Shown in pieces: positions 1-8,214 of a DNA stretch of 64,000 nt. The notes under the pieces were generated by a model. That model worked only from the letters and a program-made list of their open reading frames with translations, was not told where the DNA came from and did not search any database. A program made the position numbers and the translations under genes. Source of the stretch: Oceanipulchritudo coccoides (lineage in GTDB: Bacteria; Verrucomicrobiota; Verrucomicrobiia; Opitutales; Oceanipulchritudinaceae); the NCBI RefSeq assembly GCF_010500615.1, contig NZ_JAAGNX010000001.1:62001-126000 (forward strand). The letters are read 5' to 3'. Position 1 is the stretch's first letter. Each line of letters starts with the position of its first letter.

Positions 1-2
1 TG

Positions 3-869
3 TATGTCGCGAAGTCCCCCTTCCTCGACAAGATGTTCTTCGTCGCCCGTTACTTTATTTACTTCGGCGTCTGGACGGTCCTCGCCCTGATGTTCCGCAA
101 GTGGTCCTTCAACATGGACCGGACAGGTGATCATGCCAATGTCCACCGCTCACGCAAACTGGCCGCGGTGGGATTGTTTATCTGCGCTTTTGCAACCACC
201 TTTGCGGCGATCGATTGGTTTAAGTCCCTCAATTACCATTGGTTTTCGACAATGTACGGCGTCTGGTTCTTTGCCGCCAGCATGCGCGCCGCGCTCTCGG
301 CCACGGTCCTTACCATGTTCTACATGGCCAGTCGCGGAGACGGGTTGAAGAATATCATCAAGCCGACGCATTTCTACCTGATGGGCTGCCTCATGCTGGC
401 CTTCACGATTTTCTGGGCCTACATCAGCTTTTGCCAGTACTTCCTCATCTACAACGCCAACATCCCGGAGGAAACCTTCTGGTACAACATGCGTGAGATG
501 GGCAACGACGGTTTGAAGAACAGCTGGTGGTGGGTAAGCCTCGGGCTGGTCTTCTTCCACTTTTTTGTGCCGTTCATTTACCTGCTCTGGTACAAGAACA
601 AATTCGGGACCAAGCTGAAGACAATCGCAGTCTGGATTCTTGTTTTCCACCTGCTCGATCTTTACTGGAACATTGTCCCACAAAAGCTGACCACGGATTC
701 CCACGGCGGATACACCGTCCGGCAATTCGGAGTGAGCTGGGTTGACGTAACGATGTTCCTCGGGGTTGGTGCCATTGTTGTTTGGGCCTTCCTGAGGTCT
801 GCCTCAAAGGAACGGCCCATCCCGGTCCGCGATCCGCGAATAGAAGAATCAATTAACTGCCATGAGTAA
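3..869 (+). CDS. actF: Alternative complex III quinone-binding membrane subunit ActF (5'-truncated by window)
   Basis: This is the C-terminal part of an NrfD-like membrane subunit of alternative complex III, which oxidises quinol and passes electrons to a periplasmic cytochrome c or directly to an oxidase. The frame is open from base 3 through an internal Met at 33, so the gene begins before the window. About seven membrane helices are visible in the remaining ~289 residues. Family-typical segments are FAAIDWFKSLNYHWFSTMYG, the FWAYISFCQYFLIYNANIPEE stretch beginning near base 411, and the FHLLDLYWNIVP stretch near base 648. The stop overlaps the next start by 8 bp (862-869), showing translational coupling to the oxidase genes that follow. 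ActF is preferred over ActC because it is last in the complex III order and lacks the long NrfD C-terminus, but this is partly inference since the upstream genes are out of view. Confidence 0.85.
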   Translation, partial: YVAKSPFLDKMFFVARYFIYFGVWTVLALMFRKWSFNMDRTGDHANVHRSRKLAAVGLFICAFATTFAAIDWFKSLNYHWFSTMYGVWFFAASMRAALSATVLTMFYMASRGDGLKNIIKPTHFYLMGCLMLAFTIFWAYISFCQYFLIYNANIPEETFWYNMREMGNDGLKNSWWWVSLGLVFFHFFVPFIYLLWYKNKFGTKLKTIAVWILVFHLLDLYWNIVPQKLTTDSHGGYTVRQFGVSWVDVTMFLGVGAIVVWAFLRSASKERPIPVRDPRIEESINCHE

Positions 870-1188
870 CGCACCAATGGAATCCGAACCATCCGACCGC
901 AAGGTCCTCATTTCCGCCCTTGGCTGGATTGGCGTCATTTTCTGCTTTTTCCTCGTCGTTGCAGCGGCCTACCTTCCCAACCGCGCTGTCTCCCAGGAGG
1001 AGAAAAACGCGGAGATCCGCTACGAGATCCGCAACGAGGTCCGTGGCGAGCAGGCGCGGCTTGTGGGGTCTTATGAATGGGTCAATCAAGGTGAAGGTGT
1101 TGTCCGTATACCTGTTGACCGTGCCATGAAACTGGCCGTCGAGGAGCTCCGCAGCGAGCAGCAGGCGTCCGGGGAACCCGCGCTCTAA
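862..1188 (+). CDS. Single-helix membrane protein of the ACIII/cbb3 operon, function unknown
   Basis: A 108-residue protein with one hydrophobic helix at about residues 14-36 (LGWIGVIFCFFLVVAAAYL), followed by a charged stretch rich in Glu and Arg and a conserved-looking segment (SYEWVNQGEGVVRIPVDRAM). The helix followed by a soluble tail suggests an anchored periplasmic domain. It overlaps actF by 8 bp, and its stop shares a base with the ATG of ccoS (TAATG at 1186-1190), so it is translated as part of the unit. Small proteins at this position in complex III operons are usually accessory subunits of the complex or the oxidase. I cannot assign it to a named family, and a role in assembly or subunit bridging is only inferred from position. 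Confidence 0.75.
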   Translation: MSNAPMESEPSDRKVLISALGWIGVIFCFFLVVAAAYLPNRAVSQEEKNAEIRYEIRNEVRGEQARLVGSYEWVNQGEGVVRIPVDRAMKLAVEELRSEQQASGEPAL

Positions 1189-1397
1189 TGGACTGGAGCC
1201 AATACATTCTCATTGGCTTTGGGTTTGCCTGCTTGTTTTTTCTGGCGGCTGCTTTGGCCCTGTACTGGGCCCACAAAAACGGGCAGTTGTCCAACCTTGA
1301 GAAGGGATCCACTTCGATCTTTGACGAGGATGAACCAGTGGGTGAAGTCACCGACAAGTTCCCCCGCAAGAAATCTCGCAAAGTGGCGAAGTCGTAA
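1188..1397 (+). CDS. ccoS: cbb3-type cytochrome oxidase assembly protein CcoS
   Basis: A 69-residue protein with one N-terminal helix (residues 5-27) followed by YWAHKNGQLSNLEKGSTSIF and an acidic DEDEP motif. This matches the CcoS/FixS pattern of a helix, then W-x-x-x-x-G-Q-h-x-x-L-E and an acidic patch near residues 45-50. CcoS is needed for cofactor insertion into the catalytic subunit of cbb3 oxidases. The C-terminal tail is Lys-rich (PRKKSRKVAK), slightly longer than usual. Its start overlaps the previous stop by one base and it lies just 21 bp upstream of ccoN. CcoS is usually placed after ccoI/ccoG, so a position directly before ccoN and behind complex III is unusual. Confidence 0.8.
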   Translation: MDWSQYILIGFGFACLFFLAAALALYWAHKNGQLSNLEKGSTSIFDEDEPVGEVTDKFPRKKSRKVAKS

Positions 1398-1418
1398 CGT
1401 TAATAGTCATTCATACAG

Positions 1419-2906
1419 ATGAGTAGCCCATCCATAATTCAATCAATCGCACCGACGGGTGATGCGAATCTCGAACTCAAGGTCCGCCTTGGCGAGGTCG
1501 ACGACTCGATGCGCCAGCCAGCCATGCTCTTTCTGATCTCGGCTGTCCTCTGGCTCTTGGCTGGCACCTTCCTGGCGATCATCGCCGCCATCAAGGCAAC
1601 GAACCCTGAGTTTCTTGGTGCGACTGAGTGGCTGACCTTTGGCCGGGTGCGCACGGCGCATTTGAACGCCATGATCTATGGATGGGGAAATAATGTCATC
1701 TTTGCGGTGGCGCCCTGGATCATGGGCCGTCTCTCGCGGGCGCGCATTCGCCATACCAACATCCTGCTTGTCGCCGGGGTCTTCTGGAATATTGCCATCA
1801 CTATCGGGATTATCGGAATTTTGAAGGGTGACATGATCGCCGTTGAGTGGTTAGAGATGCCGGCCTACATTACTCCGTTGGTTGCGATTTCCTACGCACT
1901 GGTCGGCGTCTGGGTGATCATTGCCTTTCGCTGGCGCCAGTCTGAACACGTCTATGTTTCCCAGTGGTATTTGCTGGCGGCTTTCTTCTGGCTGCCATGG
2001 CTTTACATTGTGGCTCAGGTGATGCTCGTCTTTGAACCGGCGACCGGAGTTGTGCAGTCACTGACTAATTGGTGGTTTGCCCACAATGTCCTTGGCCTCT
2101 GGTTGACACCGTGTGCCCTTGCGGCGGCGTATTACCTGATTCCAAAAGTATTGGGCCGGCCGATACACAGTTATTATCTTTCGGTGGTCGGTTTCTGGGC
2201 CCTTGCCCTTTTCTATAATTGGGCTGGCGTCCACCACTTGATCGGCGGTCCGGTCCCGGCATGGGTCATTTCCGCCGGAACCGTGGCCAGTGTCATGATG
2301 GTGATTCCCGTGATTGTGGTGGCTGTAAATCATCACCTCACGGTTGTTGGTCTGCATAAGCAGGGATGGGCCAGTCCGACAATCCGCTTTGTCGTTTTCG
2401 GGGCGATCAACTACACCGTGGTCTCCCTCTTTGGAAGTATGATGGCCCTGCGCCATGTCAATGAGACAACGCACTTCACACATTTCACGGTGGGCCACGC
2501 CCACCACGGGGTCTACGCCTTCTTTACGATGATCATGTTCGGCGCGGTCTATTACATGATGCCGCGCCTGCTCGACCGTGAATGGCCCAACGCTTTTCTC
2601 ATCAAGGCCCACTGGTGGATGTGCGCCATGGGAATTGTCTTGATGGTGGTTGCCCTCCAAGTGGGTGGGTGGCTCCAAGGGATGCAGATGAATGCTCTCA
2701 CTGAAGATGGAACACCTGTCTACACCTTCCTGGAGGTTGTTGAAAACACCAAGCCGTGGTTGTGGGCGCGTTCGCTTTCCGGACTATTGTTACTCGTCGG
2801 GCACCTTGCCTTCGCCGTCAACGTGTTCTGGATGGTTTTCAGCCCGAAGACCCAGGACCGTGTAACCGAGCCAACCCTTCTGGCCCCAACGACTGAACAA
2901 GCCTGA
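1419..2906 (+). CDS. ccoN: cbb3-type cytochrome c oxidase catalytic subunit I CcoN
   Basis: 495-residue haem-copper oxidase catalytic subunit with about 12 membrane helices; it reduces O2 to water in the cytoplasmic membrane. All expected ligands are visible with the correct spacing for the C-type (cbb3) family: His81 in RTAHLNAMIYGW for low-spin haem b; His222, His272 and His273 for CuB; Tyr266 six residues before His272, as the cross-linked Tyr of cbb3 enzymes; and His360 and His362 in TVGHAHHG for haem b3 and haem b. The spacings 222-272 and 272-360 equal those of the Pseudomonas stutzeri enzyme. It is followed after 4 bp by the ccoO gene. Length is normal for CcoN. Confidence 0.95.
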   Translation: MSSPSIIQSIAPTGDANLELKVRLGEVDDSMRQPAMLFLISAVLWLLAGTFLAIIAAIKATNPEFLGATEWLTFGRVRTAHLNAMIYGWGNNVIFAVAPWIMGRLSRARIRHTNILLVAGVFWNIAITIGIIGILKGDMIAVEWLEMPAYITPLVAISYALVGVWVIIAFRWRQSEHVYVSQWYLLAAFFWLPWLYIVAQVMLVFEPATGVVQSLTNWWFAHNVLGLWLTPCALAAAYYLIPKVLGRPIHSYYLSVVGFWALALFYNWAGVHHLIGGPVPAWVISAGTVASVMMVIPVIVVAVNHHLTVVGLHKQGWASPTIRFVVFGAINYTVVSLFGSMMALRHVNETTHFTHFTVGHAHHGVYAFFTMIMFGAVYYMMPRLLDREWPNAFLIKAHWWMCAMGIVLMVVALQVGGWLQGMQMNALTEDGTPVYTFLEVVENTKPWLWARSLSGLLLLVGHLAFAVNVFWMVFSPKTQDRVTEPTLLAPTTEQA

Positions 2907-2910
2907 AGCC

Positions 2911-3612
2911 ATGAAAAGCCTACCACTTATTTTTCTCGGCGTATTCTTCACCCTCGCGTTTTCGTGGACGGGAATTGTATTGACGACGCACATACAAATG
3001 AAGGACCTCACACCAGCCACTTCAGAGCTGGTGAATGACAAGGGCGAGCCGATTGGCGGTCCGACCTACAAGGCTGACGGACAAATTTTCATGGGCGAAA
3101 ACACGCCGGGCATGACCGCTTATCCGCAGGCGCTTGTCGGTGAAGCCCAACGCGGCAAGCTGGTCTACCAGGAAATGGGATGCCTTTATTGCCACTCCCA
3201 GCAAGTGCGCCGCGAAGGTTTTGGATCCGACTTTGAACGTGGATGGGGCAACCGGCAATCGGTGGCCCGCGATTACATCGAGTCCGAACGGATCATGCTC
3301 GGCACCATGCGTACTGGCCCGGATCTGGCTAATGTGGGGCTGCGCTACTCCGAATTGTGGCAGTATCAGCATTTGTATAACCCGCAGATCACATCGCCCG
3401 GATCGACTATGCCACCGTTTCCTTTTCTCTTCGAGGTTCAACCGGTCAGTGAGACCCGCGGCCCCTCGCCTGATGCGATTGAACTGCCGGATGATTATCA
3501 TCCCGGAGAAGGGTTGGAGCTTATCCCGACACAGCGTGCCCGCGATCTTGTCGCCTACATGATGAGCCTCCAGCAGGATTACGAACTGCCGGAAATGAAA
3601 TTCACCCAATAG
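2911..3612 (+). CDS. ccoO: cbb3-type cytochrome c oxidase mono-haem subunit II CcoO
   Basis: A 233-residue membrane-anchored cytochrome c. An N-terminal helix (residues 4-24) is followed by a periplasmic domain with one haem c site, CLYCH at residues 91-95, and a likely Met ligand in PGSTMPPFP. The segment CHSQQVR and the downstream SERIMLGTMRTGPDLANVG are characteristic of CcoO. It passes electrons from the CcoP-type cytochrome to the haem b/b3 site in CcoN. It begins 4 bp after ccoN and ends 12 bp before the next cytochrome gene, so the three form a tight block. Confidence 0.93.
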   Translation: MKSLPLIFLGVFFTLAFSWTGIVLTTHIQMKDLTPATSELVNDKGEPIGGPTYKADGQIFMGENTPGMTAYPQALVGEAQRGKLVYQEMGCLYCHSQQVRREGFGSDFERGWGNRQSVARDYIESERIMLGTMRTGPDLANVGLRYSELWQYQHLYNPQITSPGSTMPPFPFLFEVQPVSETRGPSPDAIELPDDYHPGEGLELIPTQRARDLVAYMMSLQQDYELPEMKFTQ

Positions 3613-3624
3613 AGCTGTCCTGTC

Positions 3625-4437
3625 ATGAGTGATTCGCAAAAAGACAAGTTTCCGCCTGATGGCAAATCACGGCCCACTTTTGAAGGGACCCGGTTTGATG
3701 ATAGCGACCTGCAGAAGGTCCATACCCAACTGATTCGCGAGAAGGAAGAGCCAACCGAAAACTTTTCCCCGATGCCGCTCTTTCTCGTCGCGGTATTCAT
3801 GGTTCTGGCTTTCTGGGCAGGGGTCTACATCGTTCATTATTCCGGAGACTTTGGTCCATTCCATTACGATGAGACCGTCAAGGCTGGCGCAGGTGAGGAT
3901 ACCGGGCCACGCGAAGTCGATATGATGGCCTTAGGCAAACGCATTTATAATCAAAACTGTGTGGCCTGTCACCAGTCCTCCGGACTCGGCCTGCCGGGTG
4001 TCTATCCTCCCTTGGTTGCTTCCGAGTGGGTCAGTGACAATCCGCAACGGCTTGTGAAAGTGATCCTTGCTGGTCTGGCCGGTCCAGTCGTTGTCAAAGG
4101 CAACGAGTACAATAACGCCATGACCGCATTTGGACGCCTCAGCGATCAACAGATTGCCGCAGTCCTCACCTACATCCGTACCGATCCCGATTACCAGAAT
4201 AATTCCTACGAGGTTTCCGAGGAGCTGGTGGCTGAGGTGCGCACCGCCTACGGCGCCCGAACGGAGCCATGGTCACAGGCTGAGCTTGAAGCAATCCACG
4301 GCCCGGCGGTCGGAGGTTGGGCCCCTGCAGTCGTTCCCGTTGTGGAAGAGGTCATTGAAGAGGTGACCGAGGCAGTGGAAGAGATCCTGGAAGACCAGCC
4401 AGCCGAGGGGCAATTGCCCGCTCCGACTGGAATTTAA
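3625..4437 (+). CDS. ccoP: Membrane-anchored mono-haem cytochrome c, CcoP-like subunit III
   Basis: 270 residues: a soluble cytoplasmic N-terminus, one helix at about residues 50-72 (MPLFLVAVFMVLAFWAGVYI), then a class I cytochrome c domain with a single haem site CVACH at residues 112-116, LPGVYPPL just after it, and a possible Met ligand in YNNAMTAFG. Classical CcoP has two haem c domains; only one C-x-x-C-H is present here, so this is a reduced, CcoP-like third subunit. The C-terminal ~45 residues are an acidic, Pro/Val/Glu-rich tail (VVEEVIEEVTEAVEEILED) that is not part of the cytochrome fold. It is last in the operon, and no clear terminator hairpin is visible before the convergent gene at 4486. 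Confidence 0.85.
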   Translation: MSDSQKDKFPPDGKSRPTFEGTRFDDSDLQKVHTQLIREKEEPTENFSPMPLFLVAVFMVLAFWAGVYIVHYSGDFGPFHYDETVKAGAGEDTGPREVDMMALGKRIYNQNCVACHQSSGLGLPGVYPPLVASEWVSDNPQRLVKVILAGLAGPVVVKGNEYNNAMTAFGRLSDQQIAAVLTYIRTDPDYQNNSYEVSEELVAEVRTAYGARTEPWSQAELEAIHGPAVGGWAPAVVPVVEEVIEEVTEAVEEILEDQPAEGQLPAPTGI

Positions 4438-4485
4438 TCATCCAACTGACACGGTTTCACCCGGCGTCAACTTCCGGGACTACGA

Positions 4486-5160
4486 TCAGTCGCGGCTGAG
4501 AGCGAACAGGTAGAGCAAATTGGCGAGCGAGGAGACGAATGCTGCCACGTAGGTCAGCGCCGCTGCATCAAGGGTCTTGTTCACCCCGACCATTTCATCG
4601 TTTTGCAGAATTCCTGTCGCGACCAGCTCAACCTTGGCCCGGCGACTGGCGTCAAACTCAACCGGCAGGGTGACCAATTGGAAAACCGTCAGGACAAGAT
4701 AGACGAGGACGCCCAACTTGATGAGTCCGAGCATGCCAAAGAAAAACCCACCGATAATGACAAAAGGGAGCAGTTTTGAAGCAAACATGGTGATCGGCAC
4801 CAAGCTCATGCGAAATTTCAGCATGGAATAGCCAGTCGCGTGCTGGATTGCGTGACCGGCTTCGTGGGCCGCCACACCAAGAGCTGCCAAACTTGATCCG
4901 CGGTAATTCTCCTCACTCAGGACGAGTCGCTTGTGGGTCGGATCGTAATGGTCGGTCAGGTGACCACGCGTTGAGGTGATCTCGACATCGGTGACACCCG
5001 CTTTCTGCATAACGTAGGCCGCTGCCTCACGTCCGGTGATCCGGCTGCGTGAGCCGACACGGGACCATTTCTTGTAGGCGCCCTGGACTTTCGCCTGGGC
5101 AAACATGCCGAGGATGGCCGTCGGGATGATCAGGAAGAGGAATAATTGCATGCTGCTCAT
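4486..5160 (-). CDS. Membrane zinc metallopeptidase, YugP/Zn_peptidase_2 family
   Basis: A 224-residue integral membrane protein with the zinc motif HEAGH at residues 99-103 (AAHEAGHAIQHATGYS). An N-terminal helix (LFLFLIIPTAILGMFAQAKV), two or three central helices and a C-terminal helix flank the catalytic region. The order RGHLTDHYDPTHKRLVLSEE before the HExxH motif is typical of the Bacillus YugP family (neutral zinc metallopeptidase family 2). The substrate is unknown. The gene converges on the cytochrome operon. The annotated start gives MSSMQLF; the Met at residue 4 is an alternative. Confidence 0.88.
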   Translation of the reverse strand: MSSMQLFLFLIIPTAILGMFAQAKVQGAYKKWSRVGSRSRITGREAAAYVMQKAGVTDVEITSTRGHLTDHYDPTHKRLVLSEENYRGSSLAALGVAAHEAGHAIQHATGYSMLKFRMSLVPITMFASKLLPFVIIGGFFFGMLGLIKLGVLVYLVLTVFQLVTLPVEFDASRRAKVELVATGILQNDEMVGVNKTLDAAALTYVAAFVSSLANLLYLFALSRD

Positions 5161-5224
5161 ATTGGTAAGAGTATTTTAATTCAGGTGAATTCGCAAAATT
5201 GTGTTAGAGAGAAGAATCTATCGG

Positions 5225-5303
5225 AATTAACCACAGATTGCACGGATTTCAAGAATCCGGGTGCTCTTTCTGTGAATCCCAAAGATCCGTGTAATCCGTC
5301 GTT
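5225..5303. repeat. Imperfect inverted repeat between the peptidase and pyrE
   Basis: The 153-bp gap holds two arms, ACAGATTGCACGGATTTC at 5233-5250 and AAAGATCCGTGTAATCCGT at 5281-5299. The second arm's reverse complement matches the first at 13 of the first 15 positions. Between them is a further GAATCC pair. The arms resemble the dispersed 'acagattacacggatt' intergenic repeats I have seen in related genomes (from memory). No promoter or ORF is convincing in the same stretch. Confidence 0.55.
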
Positions 5304-5313
5304 CAGCTTCGCC

Positions 5314-5877
5314 TCACGAGCCGGGCTTCACCGCCGGGATGTTGCGCAGTTCCGGCGGGACTTTTTCGGCCTCGTAGGTTGGAAAATTCATTTCAAGCAG
5401 CGAGACCAGAGGGGCCGGGAATTTAACTTTTCTTTCGGAGCGATCAACGAGCACCGCGATGGCCTCAACAACTCCCCCGCGTGAATCTATCAGGTCGAGA
5501 GTCTCATGGACGCGGCCCCCACGGGTGATGACATCCTCGACCAGCAGGACACGCTCGCCCGACTTGATCTGGAAATTGCGACGCAGCGCCAGGCGGTCGT
5601 CGATCTTCTCGGCAAAAATAAAGCGTTTTCCAAGCTGGCGGGCAACTTCCTGTCCGATCACGAGACCGCCCATCGCCGGAGCAATCACCGTCTTCACTTC
5701 GCTCATGTCGGGGAGCTTCTCGATCAACAACTCTGCCAGCCGCGTGACCTGATCCAGATGCTCGCAGACCCGGGCGCATTGAAAAAAGTGTCCCGAGCGG
5801 AGCCCGGACCGAAGGATGAAGTGCCCCTCGAGAAGAGCGCCCGTCTTTTTAAAGATGTCCAGAATTTCCGACTGCAT
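5314..5877 (-). CDS. pyrE: Orotate phosphoribosyltransferase PyrE
   Basis: 187 residues from the ATG at 5877. It makes orotidine 5'-phosphate from orotate and PRPP in pyrimidine synthesis. The PRPP-binding signature VLLVEDVITRGG lies at residues 110-121, and the N-terminal substrate segment FILRSGLRSGHFFQC fits the family. An open frame extends 72 codons upstream to 6093, but those codons overlap the comM coding region and resemble no PyrE sequence, so the internal Met (MQSEILDIFKKTGALL) is taken as the start. The length is then normal. The gene lies downstream of comM on the same strand, 115 bp away. Confidence 0.92.
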   Translation of the reverse strand: MQSEILDIFKKTGALLEGHFILRSGLRSGHFFQCARVCEHLDQVTRLAELLIEKLPDMSEVKTVIAPAMGGLVIGQEVARQLGKRFIFAEKIDDRLALRRNFQIKSGERVLLVEDVITRGGRVHETLDLIDSRGGVVEAIAVLVDRSERKVKFPAPLVSLLEMNFPTYEAEKVPPELRNIPAVKPGS

Positions 5878-5992
5878 GTTCAGGTATCGTGGAGAGGAGC
5901 CGGAGTGGTTCAAGCGGAATCGATTGATGCGCGGCTGGAGGGTCCTCCAGATCGTGTGCTTTGGAATGCGGTGACCTGCGAAGCATTCCCAG

Positions 5993-7534
5993 TCAATAGT
6001 GGCTCCGGTCCAGCGTCCGGTAATTGATCGCCTCCATGAGATGGGCCGACCGGATGTCTGCGCTGTCATCGAGATCCGCAACTGTCCGGGCAACTTTCAG
6101 TATCCGGTCGTATGCGCGTGCGGAAAGATGGAGCTTTTTCATGGCCTGCTGGAGGCGGTCGCCCAGCTCCGAATCCAACCGGCAATGGCTCCGAATCTCC
6201 CGGTGGGCCATGCGGGCATTCAGCATCGGGATGTTGGGCCGATTGTTCCTGAAGCGGATTGATTGACGCCTGCGTGCCGTCGCCACGCGCTCCCGCATCG
6301 AATTCGAACTTTCTCCCGGTTCCTTTTGTCGCAACTCCTCTATCGAAAGGGCGGGCGCCTCGACATGAATATCGATCCGGTCAAGAAGCGGTCCACTGAT
6401 GCGTGAACGATAGCGCTGGACTTGAAGGGGCGAACATTGGCAGGTCTGCCTGGGATCGCTGAGATAGCCACACGGACACGGGTTCATGGCCGAGACGAGC
6501 ATGAAAGAGGAGGGCAGGGTGATCCGCCCGGCGCTCCGGGAAATGGTCACCTCACCATCCTCAAGCGGCTGGCGCAGCACCTCCAGCGCGCCGCGTTTGA
6601 ATTCCGGCAATTCATCCAGAAACAAGACTCCGTGATGGGCCAATGATATTTCCCCTGGTCCCGGAATCGCACCGCCTCCAATCAGGCCGACGTCGGAGAT
6701 CGTGTGGTGGGGACTGCGAAACGGCCGGGCCGCGGACAGCGATTCCCCGCTAAGGGTCTTTCCCGAGGCCGAATAAATTCGAAGAATATCCAGGTATTCG
6801 GATTCCTGCAGCGGCGGCAGGATCGTCGGGATACGTTTGGAAATCATGGACTTGCCGGATCCAGGTGGGCCGAGCATGAGGAGGTTGTGCCCACCGGCCG
6901 CCGCGACTTCCACTGCCCGCCTGACCGTGTACTGGCCCTTCACATCGGAAAAATCCAGTCCATTGAAATTGCTTGTACAGTCAGTCGAGGTGAAACGGTT
7001 GATCACCGGTTCGAGCTTTTGCCGGCCTTCAAGGAATGCACAGGCCGCATCCATGCTCTCTACTTCGTAGACCGTGATGTCAGTCAGCAGAGCTGCCTCC
7101 ATCGCCGTCTTGGGCGGCAAGAGCAGGCCTGTCTTTCCATCCTGCAAAGCACACACTGCCAGAGCCAGCCCGCCTTTCACTGGACGCAGCTCTCCTGAAA
7201 GGCTCAGCTCACCAGCGACCAGATAATCCTCGAGTGCCTGTGGCTGGATCTGCCCGGTTGCATGGAGGACACCGATTGCCATCGGTAAATCATACAACGC
7301 CCCCTCCTTCCTTAAATGTCCCGGTGCCAAGTTGATGGTCGTCCGCTTGATCGGCAGGGTGTAGCGCGAATTGGCAATCGCCGCCCAGACCCGGTCCTTG
7401 CTCTCCTTCACCGCCGTGGTAGCCATTCCCACGACCACCGGGGTCGGCTCACCGCACTCCCCGGTATTGACCTCCACGGCAATGGGCCAGGCCTCAATGC
7501 CCATAAGGGCCCCGGAATGAACGGTGGATAGCAT
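5993..7534 (-). CDS. comM: ComM/YifB-family AAA+ ATPase (Mg-chelatase-like)
   Basis: 513 residues from the ATG at 7534. ComM-type helicases help branch migration when transformed DNA recombines with the chromosome; outside competent species the role is less certain. The N-terminal Lon-like domain begins [20 protein letters not shown], the usual family start. The AAA+ core shows Walker [10 protein letters not shown], Walker [12 protein letters not shown] and the [13 protein letters not shown] zinc-finger-like segment (C-x-C...C-x-C). The family C-terminal domain ([20 protein letters not shown]) ends the protein. The frame is open to 7594 with an earlier ATG, giving 20 extra residues, but family alignment from memory favours the internal start. 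Confidence 0.92.
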   Translation of the reverse strand: MLSTVHSGALMGIEAWPIAVEVNTGECGEPTPVVVGMATTAVKESKDRVWAAIANSRYTLPIKRTTINLAPGHLRKEGALYDLPMAIGVLHATGQIQPQALEDYLVAGELSLSGELRPVKGGLALAVCALQDGKTGLLLPPKTAMEAALLTDITVYEVESMDAACAFLEGRQKLEPVINRFTSTDCTSNFNGLDFSDVKGQYTVRRAVEVAAAGGHNLLMLGPPGSGKSMISKRIPTILPPLQESEYLDILRIYSASGKTLSGESLSAARPFRSPHHTISDVGLIGGGAIPGPGEISLAHHGVLFLDELPEFKRGALEVLRQPLEDGEVTISRSAGRITLPSSFMLVSAMNPCPCGYLSDPRQTCQCSPLQVQRYRSRISGPLLDRIDIHVEAPALSIEELRQKEPGESSNSMRERVATARRRQSIRFRNNRPNIPMLNARMAHREIRSHCRLDSELGDRLQQAMKKLHLSARAYDRILKVARTVADLDDSADIRSAHLMEAINYRTLDRSHY

Positions 7535-7669
7535 GACCGTAAGCTTTGCCGTGGGCAGGCTGATCGTACCAGCCGCCAATTCGCCTGAAATCAATCGGTA
7601 GCGATAATTGGATACAGGTAGTGAACCTAAAGGAGTTGGGCTGATTCGCGAAGGGATCTGATCCGTCCC

Positions 7670-8005
7670 TCAGGCCCCGTCCTGCAGAAACATCCGGAAC
7701 GCGCGGCGCTTGGCAAAGCGGTAAGTACGAAATCCACGTACATCCAAGGTAAGGATATCAGGGAGCTTGAGAATGGTAGCCGCAAGGACGAGGGTCGCGT
7801 CAGCAAAATCCATCGGCGTGTCAGAATAAGTGCGCATCAGCCGGGAGCAGGTTTCCATGGCGGGCGGGGCAAATACGTCCACACACTCGACGCATGGGGT
7901 GTTCAGAAAGGTGGCCAGTTGCTTCGGGCCATCTTTGAGGTCCTGAACAAAGAACATGCATTCGGTGATGACTGCTCCTGCAGCGTGCTGGCCTGCAGGT
8001 CCTTC
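7670..8005 (-). pseudogene. PIN-domain (VapC-like) toxin remnant, N-terminus lost
   Basis: The frame encodes the C-terminal two thirds of a PIN-domain ribonuclease. AVITECMFFVQDL corresponds to the helix with the conserved Glu, MDFADATLVLAA holds the central acidic residues, and DILTLDVRGFRTYR is the final strand. The first ~40 residues, which would carry the first catalytic Asp, are missing. The frame is closed by a TGA at 8006-8008, and upstream bases do not encode them in another frame. The longest ATG-started piece is 95 codons (7670-7957). No antitoxin gene is recognisable beside it. I read it as a decayed toxin gene; a short functional protein cannot be excluded. Confidence 0.6.
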
Positions 8006-8214
8006 TCAATGATGTGCCAACCCATGCGGATTCACTCGATTTCATCGCCTTGGCTCGCCTGCGTAGCGCCTCCCGCTGGCTTTCCGGGCCTGTAGGCCCA
8101 ACTGCCAACCGGTATTTCACTTGACCCGGGAGAATTGAATGAGCAAGCTGAGACTGCTGGGTTACTAATAGGTGCTATTAGAACAGCTATCGTTCATCTT
8201 CAACCCGTCTAAAT
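8006..8214. other. Non-coding stretch between the PIN remnant and the FGE-like gene
   Basis: No supported gene. It contains a GC-rich perfect palindrome (GGGCCT-GT-AGGCCC at 8086-8099) in the part nearer the PIN remnant, and an AT-rich operator-like palindrome nearer the FGE-like gene (listed separately). An open minus-strand frame here (7821-8120) is Arg-rich and has no family character. Confidence 0.5.
8165..8181. promoter_or_regulatory. Perfect 17-bp palindrome upstream of the FGE-like gene
   Basis: CTAATAG-GTG-CTATTAG has two perfect 7-bp arms around a 3-bp centre and ends 33 bp before the ATG at 8215. This is a plausible operator for a dimeric regulator. No regulator gene is next to it, and function is inferred only from symmetry and position. 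Confidence 0.4.

Noticed and set aside
5878-6093. 72-codon N-terminal extension of pyrE
   Set aside because: It overlaps comM on the same strand and is not PyrE-like; the internal Met gives the normal length.
7821-8120. 99-codon minus-strand ORF overlapping the PIN remnant
   Set aside because: Arg/Pro/Cys-rich without motifs, out of frame with the PIN coding part, and made largely of repeat DNA.
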